NCBI GenBank assembly: GCA_002104985.1
Contig: MCGO01000003.1
Location: 744,001 to 808,000 of the forward strand
Length of the DNA: 64,000 nucleotides
Reading direction: 5' to 3'
Source: Rhizoclosmatium globosum
Taxonomy: Eukaryota > Chytridiomycota > Chytridiomycetes > Chytridiales > Chytriomycetaceae
Made by a program: the position numbers and the translations under genes. Positions 38,161-48,629 of this stretch are shown in pieces; position 1 is the first letter of the stretch, and each line of letters begins with the position of its first letter. The notes below the pieces were generated by a model. The model was not told the origin of the DNA. It searched no databases and saw only the letters and a program-made list of their open reading frames with translations.

Positions 38161-39548
38161 TCAGAAATTTCGCCGCTTGAGTGCGGGATATCGGGAAATG
38201 AGTGACTTGACCAAATTTGAAATGACCACAGCCTCAGCCAACGGATAAGAATCTTTGCTCAACTTCTGGAACGACACGTTATCTGAAACAAGTTGGTTGC
38301 GTTAGTTGGAAAGACGAAAGAAGATAAGGGAAAACAGCAACTCACAAATTTGATCAACAAGCCATAACTCCAGGTTATTCATAAGAGAAAGCGACCGTTC
38401 CATCCGAGGGGCGTTATTTTTTCGCATTCGCTCAGCATCAATGACCGACTCTGGAATAAACGCCCGCAGCAACCGGGCCAACTTGTTTCCACCCATAGAA
38501 ACTCGCGATGAATGCACATGCACATTCTTGACCGGAGTTTCATCCACAACTACATCGAACAGGTCTATAACAACGTCTTTTGGATTTATCGGATGAGCCA
38601 CGTCCAACGCTGTTTCTGAAGACTCTGTTGAACTCATATCGGACATTGATGATGCTATTGACGTGACCATGCTCCGAAACGCTGTTGAAGTGGAAGTGTT
38701 TACAGGTAACGAGGATCTTCGACTCGGAAAGACTGTTGTCGACGATGCTTTTGAATTGAATGGAGCGACTGCAGCTGATATGATGGCATCGGCAGTGTGA
38801 CTCTGGTCGTCTGATTGATTGTAGAATGACCGCGTTTTTCTTAATGTTCGACGTTCGGTGGGTGTTTGGTTTGGGTTGGGGCTGAAGGTGGCGAGTCCAA
38901 TGTCTTGAGTTTGTCATCCTTCGTTTCTGTTGTAACAGCAATCGTGGATTCAGTGGTATCGTGTAGAAGAGGGCTGTGTCGAGAGACTGAAGTTCGGCGT
39001 TGAATTGGTATGTCAGGAGGCATATACGTCAAGGTGTCCACAGCAGGGTCTTCATCTTTGATGACGAACTCATCCGTATCTAGAGGTTGTCTAAACCGTT
39101 GTTGCGTATTGCTGGTTGAGGCTGATTGCGAATAAGTGCGAGAAGGAGTGGAGATTGTGTGGAGATTGTTGACAGAGAGATAACTTGAAGCGGCGAGAGA
39201 TACGGATCGCTCAAAGTATACTGGTAAAGATGGAAGGCTATTTGAGCGGCCTTGGTTTGCGAGAGAGACGTGTCCGTTTGGTTCAAGGATGATTGCTGTT
39301 GTTGATGCCTTATTTTCAAACAACAATTCGGAAGACGGTGGCAGACTCTGATTGCGAACTTTACGAATTGAGATTGATTTGAGGAAGGATGAAAGACGTG
39401 TATGGTGGTTGGGGTGTTGTTGGTCAACAGCATTTGGACTTTGACTTTGACTTTGACGTTGCGAGGCAAAGAAGCGGCGGATGTCGCGTTTGTCTTTGTC
39501 TCGTTCTCGTTCTTGTTCTCGGTCTTGTTGGATAACAGTGGCAGACAT
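38161..39548 (-). CDS. Member J of the KL-RPL family
   Basis: Longest member. From the ATG at 39548: Gln/Arg-rich start (EQERERDKDKRDIRRFF), RLSSFLKSISIRK, long Ser/Thr-rich disordered stretches, then ordered parts KDVVIDLFDVVVDE and MERSLSLMNNLELWLVDQI. A phase-1 intron (GTGAGTTGCTG...TTGTTTCAG) leads to NVSFQKLSKDSYPLAEAVVI and SNLVKSLISRYPALKRRNF. One frame shift near 38850 joins the two halves. It marks the far edge of the cluster; the next gene lacks the motif. Confidence 0.62.
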
Positions 39549-39663
39549 TTGATGAGGAAGGATGGTGTTTTGAGGGAGGATTGAAGGTGGGTGGGGGATG
39601 ACTCGGTTCAAAAGAGGCTGCTTTCGATCAGTCAATTATTTCATAACCTATTACTCTATTCTA

Positions 39664-40239
39664 TTATTCGTCTTCTCTTCCTTTTGCTCTCAAATTCGAT
39701 TGTATTCCTCCTTTCCTCTTCGTATTGAAGCAATGGCTCTCCATTTCCACAGCACTGTCTCTCTTCCTCTTCCTGAGCTTTGGCGTCTTTACCCATCCGG
39801 AATCAGTATTTTCTTTCCTTTTTTGGATAATATATTGAGCAATCCTTTCCGCCTCTTTGGAGTTGATACAGGAATCGTTTGGAGGATTCCTCCTTCGCCT
39901 TTTCGACACGTTCAGCCGGGGTGTTTTCAGTAACATGGACGTGTTAGACTTCCTTTCTGGTGTCTTCATGCAATTTGAAGTTGTTGGTGAGCTGTTCCAC
40001 AATGTCCGAGTTTGCGTGTCAAGACGTTGAGCAGATGAGCAGGATTCAAATTGATTCGTCCCATGAGAAGTGTGTTTCAGAATGTTGTCGTCACTTTGTA
40101 GTTTTATCGAAGTTGGGGAAGAACGAATAGCAGTTGGTCTAGGCTTAAAGCAGAATCCCCAATAGCTTTGGAGCTGGTGTGTGACTCTTGTAACGAGCGT
40201 GCGACATCCAGCCTCGACCGTTCGTTGAATAAAGTCCAT
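39664..40239 (-). CDS. Basic hypothetical protein
   Basis: About 191 residues from the ATG at 40239 (MDFIQRTVEAGCRTLVTR). Rich in Lys/Arg with several nuclear-localisation-like clusters (SKRRRRNPP, KLRKRKRD). The helical segment AERIAQYIIQKRKEN is the only ordered-looking part. The frame continues upstream to 40419 without a better start. The family C-terminal motif of its neighbours is absent. Function unknown. Confidence 0.5.
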   Translation of the reverse strand: MDFIQRTVEAGCRTLVTRVTHQLQSYWGFCFKPRPTAIRSSPTSIKLQSDDNILKHTSHGTNQFESCSSAQRLDTQTRTLWNSSPTTSNCMKTPERKSNTSMLLKTPRLNVSKRRRRNPPNDSCINSKEAERIAQYIIQKRKENTDSGWVKTPKLRKRKRDSAVEMESHCFNTKRKGGIQSNLRAKGREDE

Positions 40240-40744
40240 TTCTCCTTCACTCTCTCGCTGCTGTGCGAGCAAGTGGTGAAAGAGTGGGAGTGTGTTAAGT
40301 TGTCTTTTGGCCCAAGTCCAAAGATTTTTCAAGACCAAAACGTACGTGACATGCCTGACTTGCCACCACCACCTCCATCCTGCTGCCCTGCCATCAGCTA
40401 CCATCGTCACACTGCGCATCAGTTACCCTGGACGATACTTGCACTCAATGGACGCATCGCTGGATCGAATGGATGGCGGTCGGATCAGCTGGGATGGGCG
40501 GGAGTAGTTGGGAGTCATGTCCTCAAGGGCATCCCTCAACTCTCACGTCTAGCTACCTCTGATCTGCGCAGCTTACAGCAACCATGCGAAAGTAGTGGAC
40601 TCGTATTCGAAATTATCAACCTTCAGCAACTAGTGGGCATAAGCTTTGGAGGGGCGATTCACAAACAACCCCCTTCTCAACCCTCTCCCAACACAACGCT
40701 TGGACCTGTAAACTAATCAGTCGCCATCATCTTACAGATCTAAA
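40240..40744. other. Intergenic, upstream region of RPL9
   Basis: Separates the basic protein gene and RPL9, which are divergent. A plus-strand open frame here is compositionally non-coding. Promoters of both genes are expected; no specific site could be named. Confidence 0.45.
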
Positions 40745-41383
40745 ATGAAGACCATCTCCCAGGAAAAGGAAATCATCGTTCCAGACAACGGTGAGTTCAC
40801 TTTGCTTTTACCCCTTCCCCCAACATCCATAATCCTAAACCCTCTTCCCAATTCAGTCACCGTCGAGATCAAGGCTCGTCAGGTCCGTGTCAAGGGTCCA
40901 CGTGGAACTCTCCAGAAGGCCTTCAACCACGTTGACTTCGAGTGCACCAAGGTTGGTCCAAAGAAGTACGTCTTCCGTGTCTGGTCTGCCGGTCGTAAGC
41001 ACTCTGCCTGTATCCGTACCATCACCTCCCGTATCGAGAACATGATCACCGGTGTCACCAAGGGTTACGAGTACAAGATGCGTTTCGTCTACGCGCACTT
41101 CCCCATCAACGTCAACATCTCTGACGATGCCAAGAACGTTGAGGTCCGTAACTTCGTCGGACAGAAGGTTATCATGAAGGTGCCAATGTTGGAGGGTGTC
41201 ACTGTCGCCCACACCACTGGTGGACAGAAGGATGAGATTGTGTTGGTTGGAAACGATGTTGAGATGGTTTCTCAGTCTGCCGCTCAGATCCAGCAAGCTA
41301 CCCGTGTTAGAAACAAGGATATCCGTAAGTTCTTGGACGGTATCTACGTCTCCGAGAAGGGACACATTGTCAAGGACTTGTAA
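40745..41383 (+). CDS. RPL9: 60S ribosomal protein L9 (uL6)
   Basis: Large-subunit ribosomal protein. Exon 1 at 40745-40790 (MKTISQEKEIIVPDN), intron 40791-40856 (GTGAGT...ATTCAG, 66 nt, a multiple of three so the unspliced frame stays open), exon 2 40857-41383. Spliced reading VTVEIKARQVRVKGPRGTL and AGRKHSACIRTITSRIENMI are hallmarks of eukaryotic L9; full length (~190 residues). Strong codon bias toward C- and G-ending codons (CGT/GTC/AAG) compared with neighbours, as for highly expressed genes. No frame break. Confidence 0.97.
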   Translation: MKTISQEKEIIVPDNGEFTLLLPLPPTSIILNPLPNSVTVEIKARQVRVKGPRGTLQKAFNHVDFECTKVGPKKYVFRVWSAGRKHSACIRTITSRIENMITGVTKGYEYKMRFVYAHFPINVNISDDAKNVEVRNFVGQKVIMKVPMLEGVTVAHTTGGQKDEIVLVGNDVEMVSQSAAQIQQATRVRNKDIRKFLDGIYVSEKGHIVKDL

Positions 41384-41652
41384 TTTGCTTGATGGTGGTG
41401 CATGGGGTTTGTGTTGGTTTTTTTAGTTTCTATATTGGAGGCTGAAGAAGCATGCAAAGGATGCGTGGTATAATACACGAATACGATCTTGTTACTTTTT
41501 ATCTTGGCTCTTTCTACATTTAATCCACAACGTGGTTGAGGCCCCCTTGAAGACCCGAAATGAATGTTGCTGTTGATTGAAAGACGATTTGCCGTCGCGA
41601 CGTCAGATACATAATGCATAATCTAATCCTTATTTATTTACTTTATGTGGAT

Positions 41653-42779
41653 TCAAAAAACAAAAGTGGCAACGAGGCCCAATACAACGCAACTCATTCC
41701 TTCAACAACCAAGGCAGCGCTCTTGACGGATGTTGGGGCAGCTGGTACAGTAGTAACGACCGACTTTGTAGCAATGACAGCAGTAGTGGCAGCAGTACAT
41801 ACAACCGCTGACAAGTTCCAAATCCACCTGGCGTTGGAGGACTTGGTAGGACACAAATCAATCCAGCTTTACACGGAGTGCTGTTTTGAACAGACGGCTG
41901 ACAAGATCCACCAACATCAGTTTCACGACGTGTACAAATTCCTTGAGCCTTGTAATTGAAAGGTGGTGGAACAAGGCAATCCAACCCAGATTCACAGACG
42001 GGCGAAGTTGGACTGGCGCCACCACAAGCTCCTCCAACAGGAACGTATTTATCTGGTGTAAACTGACACATTCCTGGTGCACCAGCTGGGGCTGGTCCAA
42101 CAGCTGGACGTGTTGGAGGAACGCAGATCAGACCTGCCTTGCAAACCGCACTGTTTGGAAAGTCTTGCTGACATTCTCCTCCAGCTTCACTCGTTTTGAT
42201 TGTACAGATGCCTGTAGCTCCAATAGCTCCAGTTTGAGTAACACAATCCAAATTGGACTGACAGATTGGTGCATTTTGAGTTCCACCTCCACAGACGCCT
42301 CCAACCGGAACGTATTCCTGAGGTGTTGGTTGACAAGTTCCCGAAGTGATTGAAGCAGGTCCCGTCTGAGGAATACTTGCTGGCACACATACCAAGCCAC
42401 TCATGCAAATTGCACTGACAAGTTTGGGCTCCAGGCACGGTCCTCCAACATCACTGATTTGCTGGACAACACACTTTCCAGCGATGCCTTTTGGAGGAGG
42501 GAAGATGGCAGGAACAATAGCAGGTTCACAGGCAAGTCCAACTTTGCAACGGGCACTGGTATCTGGGAAGTCCAGTTGCTCACAGGGGCCTCCAACGTCG
42601 CTCGATTTCCTTGTACAGATGCCAGTTGATCCAGGACCTCCGGTTGAAATGCAGTCGAGGTTCTCCACACAGATTGGAGCGTTGGCAGTTCCGCCTCCAC
42701 AAACGCCTCCCTCTGAGACTGGATCTGCAGCATGAGCAATGGCTGCAATGCACACAATAAAGAGTAGACTTGGTTGCAT
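41653..42779 (-). CDS. Cysteine-rich secreted protein with Dickkopf-like modules (member 2)
   Basis: Signal peptide MQPSLLFIVCIAAIAHAAD, then about four tandem modules, each with VCGGGT, APIC, LDC, GIC, GGPC, CKxGL and a closing Cys. Linkers between modules carry Pro-rich VPPTRPAVGPAPAGAPG-like sequence. The C-terminal stalk (KSVVTTVPAAPTSVKSAALV) and hydrophobic end match members 1 and 9, consistent with GPI anchoring. One frame change near 41812 precedes the stalk. This is the longest copy with an undamaged module region. Its upstream element at 42848-42865 is shared with member 1. Confidence 0.8.
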
Positions 42780-42847
42780 TTTGGAGTATTGTTTTTTGCG
42801 GCGCGGCCAGCGAATTGGCCTAATTTTGTTTTTTGAATACCCGGTTT

Positions 42848-42865
42848 GGAGATGGAGATGCGAGA
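42848..42865. promoter_or_regulatory. Element shared by two cysteine-rich gene promoters (copy 2)
   Basis: GGAGATGGAGATGCGAGA, about 70 bp upstream of the ATG of the minus-strand gene at 41653-42779, identical to 15419-15436 and in the same position relative to its gene. GAGGCTG follows a few bases later in both. Confidence 0.45.
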
Positions 42866-43104
42866 TTCGAGGCTGTGCCTCCCAATTAAACCTGTGAATC
42901 ATGATAGTCTTATATGTCAATTTAAGATAGCCTTGACGTAAATGTGTTACTTGTTTCGCTCGTCTCTGATGCGTCAATTAGTGCATGTGATGGATAGAGG
43001 CTTCATTTATGGTTTTTCCAAACAAAGGCTTGCAAACTCTATTTTTGAAACAAATCAAAGAAACTATTTAATGTATTTTATGAATATAACTGGAAACAAT
43101 CGAA

Positions 43105-43885
43105 TTAATAGACGAGAACAACAACAACACCAAGTAGAGTAATACTGATATCAATGTCAATAGTCGCAGCACTCTCAATGGAAGTGGGAGCGGCTGGGGC
43201 CGTAGTTGCAACCAACTTAGTGGTGACGGCTGTAGCGGTAGTGATAGCAGTGGAACCAGTAACAGCGGCGACAGAAGTTGCAAATGAATTTAATGGCTGG
43301 CATTTACCATATCCAAATGGGTTTGGGCTGATTGAGTCTGAATTGACGCAGACGAATCCAGCTTTACATGGGATAGAACCTTCCAATAACTGGCACAAAT
43401 CTCCAAGATTATGTTCTTGGCGATAGCAATTACCTTGTGCTTTTGGATCGAAGGGTCCGGATGCAAGGCAAACTAACTTTGTTTCACAGACAGGAGACGT
43501 TGGAGTACCACCGCCACAAATACCACCCAGTTGAACATACGTGTCTGGTTTAAATTGGCACATTCCTGAATATCCAGGTGCAGGGGGCCCAACAAGCGGA
43601 AGAGTGGCATCAACGCAGATTAAGCTTGCAAATTGCCCTGTTCGGAATCGGTTGTTTACACGGACCTCCTGCATCGCTGATACTGGCAATATTGAAAGAA
43701 CATATTCCTTGCGCTCTGATATTGTTAATAAATTGAGATGCCACAGCACACACCAATCCAGATTCGCAGATTGGTGAAGTTGGAGTACCACCACCGCAAA
43801 TGCCTCCAACAGGAACGTAGCTATCTGGCATAAATTGGCACATTCCTGCACCCCCGGGTCTAGGGATGTCATCGGCTGGTTGCAT
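43105..43885 (-). pseudogene. Cysteine-rich secreted protein, 5'-truncated (member 3)
   Basis: Modules with GGICGGGTPTSPIC, LVC, GGPC and SLICVDA-like parts, then a Thr/Ala stalk (KLVATTAPAAPTSIESAAT) and a hydrophobic tail. The homology starts abruptly at QPADDIPRPGGAGMCQF, which in member 1 lies in the middle of the protein. No signal peptide or first module precedes it; the ATG at 43885 is inside the homologous part. One internal frame change near 43650. This looks like a partial duplicate lacking secretion and promoter sequences, or a gene whose 5' end was lost. Confidence 0.6.
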
Positions 43886-44307
43886 TACAATAAAAAGGAA
43901 ATGTTCATGTTGAACAACGATCAGTTCATGGGACTGCTGTTGAAAGGAATGAAAATCCGAGGTACAACGCTCCAACAGGTACAGTGCAAAAATTAATGGC
44001 CAGTTAAATAGACACGTGCTGATGCGACGGCATCACGAGCTGGCTAGAAAATGCTGGTGACGTTTACAGATTTGTAGTTAGAGAGGAAAATGTTGTTGTC
44101 GACAATGGCGGGGGAAACGGTGGTGATAGATCATAGTTTGCATGAGATGGGATTTTGCACGATTCGCATTCTGTTCCTTCAAAACTCTTTGTCGCAACCA
44201 GGTACCTCATGGGCTTGACTTAGATTGACTCGAACTGGCAAGAAGTACATATGTGGAAGCAAGGTTGCTTTATCAGCAGAAATAACCAATTTGAAAAATA
44301 AAGTGCA
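43886..44307. other. Intergenic beyond the truncated copy
   Basis: No signal-peptide exon, module remnant or repeat recognised. Confidence 0.4.
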
Positions 44308-44999
44308 TCAATTACAAAAAAATAAAACTAATTCAATCATAGCCATATATCCAATAACGGCAAAGTAAACATGGGCTCCACTGCTTTTACTTCCATAATA
44401 TGGAGTCGGAGGGCAATACGTAGTCGTTACAACACCACGACGACAGGTTCCTGATGATCCTAACTGCGAATATGCTCCTGGATAGAAGTTACCATCATGT
44501 GAACAAATAAGTCCTGGTTTGCAAACGGCGCTATTTCTGATTGGTTGATCGCAAGGTCCTCCAACATCACTCATCTTGAGGGTGCAGATTCCTTTGGACC
44601 CGGGCCATTGATTCGACGAAACACAATCCAAATTTGGTTCGCAACTCGGCTCATTGGCTGTTCCGCCTCCACAAACTCCACCGACGGATACAAGGTTTCC
44701 AACCCCTTCTTGACAAGTCCCAGATTCCCCTGGGCGCATTGGGGTTGGATCAATACAGACCAAACCAGCACGGCAGATTGCACTGTTTTGAATTGGTTGA
44801 TTGCAAGGTCCCCCAAGGCCGCTTTGGTTGAGGACACATGTTCCTTGCGTTCCGAGTGTGGAATCTGGCTGAATGAAACAATCCAAGTTTGAATCACAGG
44901 TTGGCGCGTTTTGAGTTCCACCACCGCAAACTCCGCCAATGGGACAGCGGCAGCCATCGAAAGCCAAAGCAATAGAAGGACACGAACTGTGAGAATCAT
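44308..44999 (-). CDS. Cysteine-rich secreted protein, two modules (member 4)
   Basis: Signal peptide MILTVRVLLLLWLSMAA; then, after a one-base frame change in a run of C (~44940), IGGVCGGGTQNAPTC and two complete modules with LDC, GTC/GIC, GGPC, AIC/AVC, GLVC/GLIC. The C-terminus differs from its relatives: TTTYCPPTPYYGSKSSGAHV then a hydrophobic AVIGYMAMIELVLFFCN. Compact, and the most diverged intact member. Extracellular role inferred only. Confidence 0.72.
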
Positions 45000-45120
45000 G
45001 TTGATTTTTTGTTCTGTCCCCTTTTCATAGTACCCCTACTTGACATCCCTCTTTCGCAAAGGATAATTCTAATAATTTGCATACTTTATTAAGATTTAAA
45101 CTCATAAATTACAATGGAGT

Positions 45121-45402
45121 TTAAAGCAAGGCAACAGCACCCACGAAAGCCAATCCAGAGTATACGAATCTTTCTCCAGCACTGCCTTTCTTCTGTTTAG
45201 TTGCAGTTGCAGTTTTCTTCTTCCTTTTTGTTTTCGTAGTAGTCGTACTACGGGTTATAGTGGCAGCGGCAGCAGTAGCAGTGATCGACTCTCTGACTTG
45301 ATTAACGGAGGTCGTAGCAGCAGCAACAGCGGTAGCTGTTGGCTCAACTTGAGCGGTAACAAGAGTCGCAAAGGCAGCAGTAAGAAGAATGAGGATGTGC
45401 AT
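45121..45402 (-). CDS. Small secreted Ala/Thr-rich protein (GPI-like)
   Basis: 93 residues: a signal peptide (MHILILLTAAFATLVTAQ), an Ala/Thr/Val-rich middle, a striking basic stretch (TKTKRKKKTATATKQKKG), and a hydrophobic end (YSGLAFVGAVALL). No cysteine modules. It looks like the N- and C-terminal ends of the neighbouring cysteine-rich proteins without the modules between. It pairs with the gene at 45921-46175. Confidence 0.6.
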   Translation of the reverse strand: MHILILLTAAFATLVTAQVEPTATAVAAATTSVNQVRESITATAAAATITRSTTTTKTKRKKKTATATKQKKGSAGERFVYSGLAFVGAVALL

Positions 45403-45920
45403 TTTTCGGTTAGGCTTATTGTTTCATCCTCAGTTTGGGCTTTGTGGCAGCTTTTGTTGGCGTCAATCACGTGCAAAATCCATCAACCTTCCGATATGAC
45501 CAATGAGAAACGCTCATCAGTAACTTACCCGTGATCACAGCAGGCGACAAATTCAGCAAATCCATCAAAACTTTGTTGATTGGACACATCCCTCCGACTC
45601 AGATAAAACTGATTCACAAATAGATATTCAACTTCAGGCTTAAATCAATATATAATCTAAGTACATATTTCTAATTTTGATATATACTGGCTACTTCATA
45701 TATTCGACTTGTTACAAAGACGAGGTACTACCATCAACCAAACTCCCTAGTAAAGACGAAATGAAAGAAACCAAACTACATTGTAATTGCGGGAGGAAGC
45801 ACTCCAACGATATTTTGGTGTTCCAAAGCTCAGTTTTACATAAAACAATCTTGGTACACATCAATCTACACTAATCTGTTACGCTTTATTTTCGTCTAAG
45901 CTCATAAAGATAAAGCATAT
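45403..45920. other. Intergenic, no gene seen
   Basis: AT-rich, between two small secreted-protein genes. One short plus-strand frame lacks any recognised feature. Confidence 0.4.
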
Positions 45921-46175
45921 CTAAAACAAGGCAGCAGCTCCCGCAACAATCATTCCGGAGAAGACGGCTCCGCCCATTGCCCCACTCTTTTTGGTGGTTG
46001 TGGCAGCAGCAGCGGCAGAAGTCTGAGCAGCAGCGGCGGCGGCGGCGATAGCAGTTGTAGATGCCTTGGTTTGAGCGGTGGTGACAGCAGCAGCAACAGT
46101 GGTAGTGGCTGGCTTTCCGCCCTGAGCAGTAACGACAGCGGCAAAGGCAAGGGTAACAAGAGTAGCAATCTGCAT
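45921..46175 (-). CDS. Small secreted Ala/Thr-rich protein (GPI-like), second copy
   Basis: 84 residues: signal peptide MQIATLVTLAFAAVVTAQGG, low-complexity Ala/Thr middle with no cysteines, then KSGAMGG and a hydrophobic end VFSGMIVAGAAALF. Same layout as the gene at 45121-45402, so the two are probably paralogues. The 5' start MQ and the tail resemble member 5 of the cysteine-rich family (MQFITIISFAVAATLVTA). Wall or surface location inferred. Confidence 0.6.
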   Translation of the reverse strand: MQIATLVTLAFAAVVTAQGGKPATTTVAAAVTTAQTKASTTAIAAAAAAAQTSAAAAATTTKKSGAMGGAVFSGMIVAGAAALF

Positions 46176-46606
46176 TTTTTGTTTTCGGTGTGTTTTGTTT
46201 GCATTTTGTTGTTGGAAGCGTTGGGCTTTTTATTGTGGTTGAAGGGGGCGCTCAATCACACGGTTCAAAACACGAATGAAAAAAACCCAGGCCATCACAA
46301 AGTTCAAAGAAGCAGTAAAATGATTGGATCCATCTGATTCTTAATCTTCTTCGTGAATCATCTTTGTAATTTGATATTTGTAAAGCTATGTTTCTGATAG
46401 TGAGTGCATTACTGAGATTTGCTGTTTCGAGCGGTGAAGTTTACCAGAGATTTAAGTGCTATAGTACATGGATGTCTTAGACGCCTACATAATTTAGCAT
46501 TACAAAATATCAGTTTGTTATGAAGTAATTTCCTAATGGAGCTTTATTTTACTGATAAATGATAATAACACTAATCAACTACTGAAAGCGTTTCTGTTGA
46601 GTTTGA
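46176..46606. other. Intergenic, no gene seen
   Basis: Spacer between array members. Nothing recognised apart from expected promoter and terminator sequence. Confidence 0.4.
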
Positions 46607-47342
46607 TCAAAGAGTGAAGGCACCGACAACGATGATACCAGCAGCAAAGAATCCAGTCTGTACTGAAGCGCCGCTAACCAAAAATTTAGTAGTCGAGGCA
46701 ACCTTGGTGGTAGTAGCCGCATAGGTAGCTGCCGAAGTAGCAGTTGTTACAGGAGCGTCAGCCTTCTTGCACTTTCCAGCGATTCCCTTTGGTGGTGGAA
46801 ACACAGCTGGCGCGACAGCAGCCTCACAAACCAATCCCGTTTTACAAACCGCACTCGTGTTTGGGAAGTCCAACTGCTGACAAGGTCCACCCACGTCGCT
46901 GGTCTTGACAGTGCAAATTCCTTGAGAGCCAACTGATGGAGCGACACAGTCCAAGTTCACGTCGCAAAGTGGAGTATTCGTTGCATTTCCGCCACAGACT
47001 CCACCAACGGGAGTAGCTTTCTTGCAGATTCCCGCGATTCCTTTTGGAGGTGGGAATACGGTTGGCACAACGGGAGCGTCACAGACTAAACCGGTTTTGC
47101 AGACGGCGCTTGTGTTTGGGAAGTCGAGTTGTTGGCATGGCCTCCAAGGTCGCTAGACTTGATGGTACAGATTCCTTGGCGCCGATGGCATTGCTGGTAG
47201 GTACACAGTCTAAGTTGGTCTCGCAGATTGGAGCGTTTTGGGTACCACCTCCACAAGCTCCTCCAACAGGGTTGGTTTTTGGGTCTGCGGCAGTGACGAG
47301 GGTAGCGGCGACTGCAAAGGAAATGATTGTAATAAACTGCAT
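46607..47342 (-). CDS. Cysteine-rich secreted protein (member 5)
   Basis: From the ATG at 47342: signal peptide MQFITIISFAVAATLVTAAD, then two modules (GGACGGGTQNAPIC and GGVCGGNATNTPLC). Each is followed by the same PPPKGIAGxCKK segment, so the second module is an evident internal duplication. C-terminal Thr/Ser stalk and hydrophobic end (GFFAAGIIVVGAFTL). One or two frame changes near 47140-47180 in the first module. No intron needed. Confidence 0.72.
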
Positions 47343-47582
47343 TTGATTCTTGAGTTTGGTGAACGAAGGTGAACCACAATTCACCCTTTTATAGTACCGT
47401 TTGGACCGCCACATGTTCAAATTGCGTCCGGAGCTCGGATCTCCATCACCATTTTCGAGGCTGGAAATTAATGTCGTTACAAACCAGAAATTTGTCAAAT
47501 AGAGGCTTTATTGGAAAGAGGCTGGATGAGGATGTGAATCTTTTGAAATCTGATCGAGAAGGTATATAAAAAAGTTCCACAA

Positions 47583-48629
47583 TCAAATGAAGAACGCGAC
47601 AATGAGGCTGGTGGTAACAAATGAGGCGATTCCTGCTGTCACTGAAGCGCCACTTGCAAGAACATTGGTGGCAACAGCTACCGTGGTTGTAACTGCTGGA
47701 GAATATGAGGTCTGACTGGCTGAAGTTGTAGTAGGGAAACTGGGGCAACTGTTGAAGCCACGTAGTCCAAGGTAGTAGTGGTGGGTTCTGGCAAATTCCT
47801 GGAGCTCCAGCAAGTGGTGGTCCATTTGCAGGAGGAGTAGGTGGAACACAAACAAGACCAGGTTTGCAAACTGCACTGTTTGGGAATACTTGCTCACATT
47901 GACCACCTACGTCGCTTTGCTTTAACGCACAGATTCCTTGCGCGCCGTCGATCAATGTCGCAGTGATACAGTCTAAGTTTGATTCACAGGTCAGCTTTTG
48001 GGTGCCGCCACAGATTCCACCAACTGGATTTGGTTTTACTTCAACTGGCAATTGACAAGTTCCTGGAGTTCCCGGGCGAGGAATGCCGTCAGCTGGAAGG
48101 CTTGGAAGTATACAAACTAACCCTGACTTGCATACTGCGCTGTTGGGGAAGTTCTGCTTACACTCTCCTCCGATGTCACGTTGCTTGAGAGTACAAACCC
48201 CTTGCGCGCCGTTGATTCCGCTTGTCGATACACAATCTAAATTGGATTCGCAGACTGCTTTAGTCTGTCCTCCACACACACCACCGACAGGAATAGGCTT
48301 TTCCACTGCAGGAAGTTGGCACGTTCCCGGAGTTCCGGGGCGGGGAATACCGTCAGCAGGAAGTTTAGGTAGGACACAGATGAGACCTGATTTGCAGATT
48401 GCGCTATTAGGAAAGTTTTGCCTGCATTCGCCGCCAATGTCGTTTTGTTTTAAGGTACAGATTCCTTGCGTTCCAGGGACACCGTTTGTGGGATGCAATC
48501 CAAGTTTGATTCACAAGCTGGAGAATTATTGTTTTCACAGATTCCTCCGACAGGAATTGGTTTAACGTCAGCGGCCGTGACGAAAGAGGCTGCGAGGAGA
48601 GCGAGCGTTGAGAGGTGAGAAACTTGCAT
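47583..48629 (-). CDS. Cysteine-rich secreted protein, four modules (member 6)
   Basis: From the ATG at 48629: signal peptide MQVSHLSTLALLAASFVTAA, then four modules with lengths kept closely alike; two consecutive linkers read PADGIPRPGTPGTCQLP identically. The first module lacks the GGGT (ICENNNSPAC). C-terminal Thr/Val stalk and hydrophobic end (GIASFVTTSLIVAFFI). Frame changes near 48490 and ~47770. The near-identical middle modules imply recent intragenic duplication. Confidence 0.75.

Noticed and set aside
40853..41365. 170-codon antisense frame over RPL9
   Set aside because: A by-product of strong codon bias in the ribosomal protein gene; Asp/Leu/Val-rich with no known domain.
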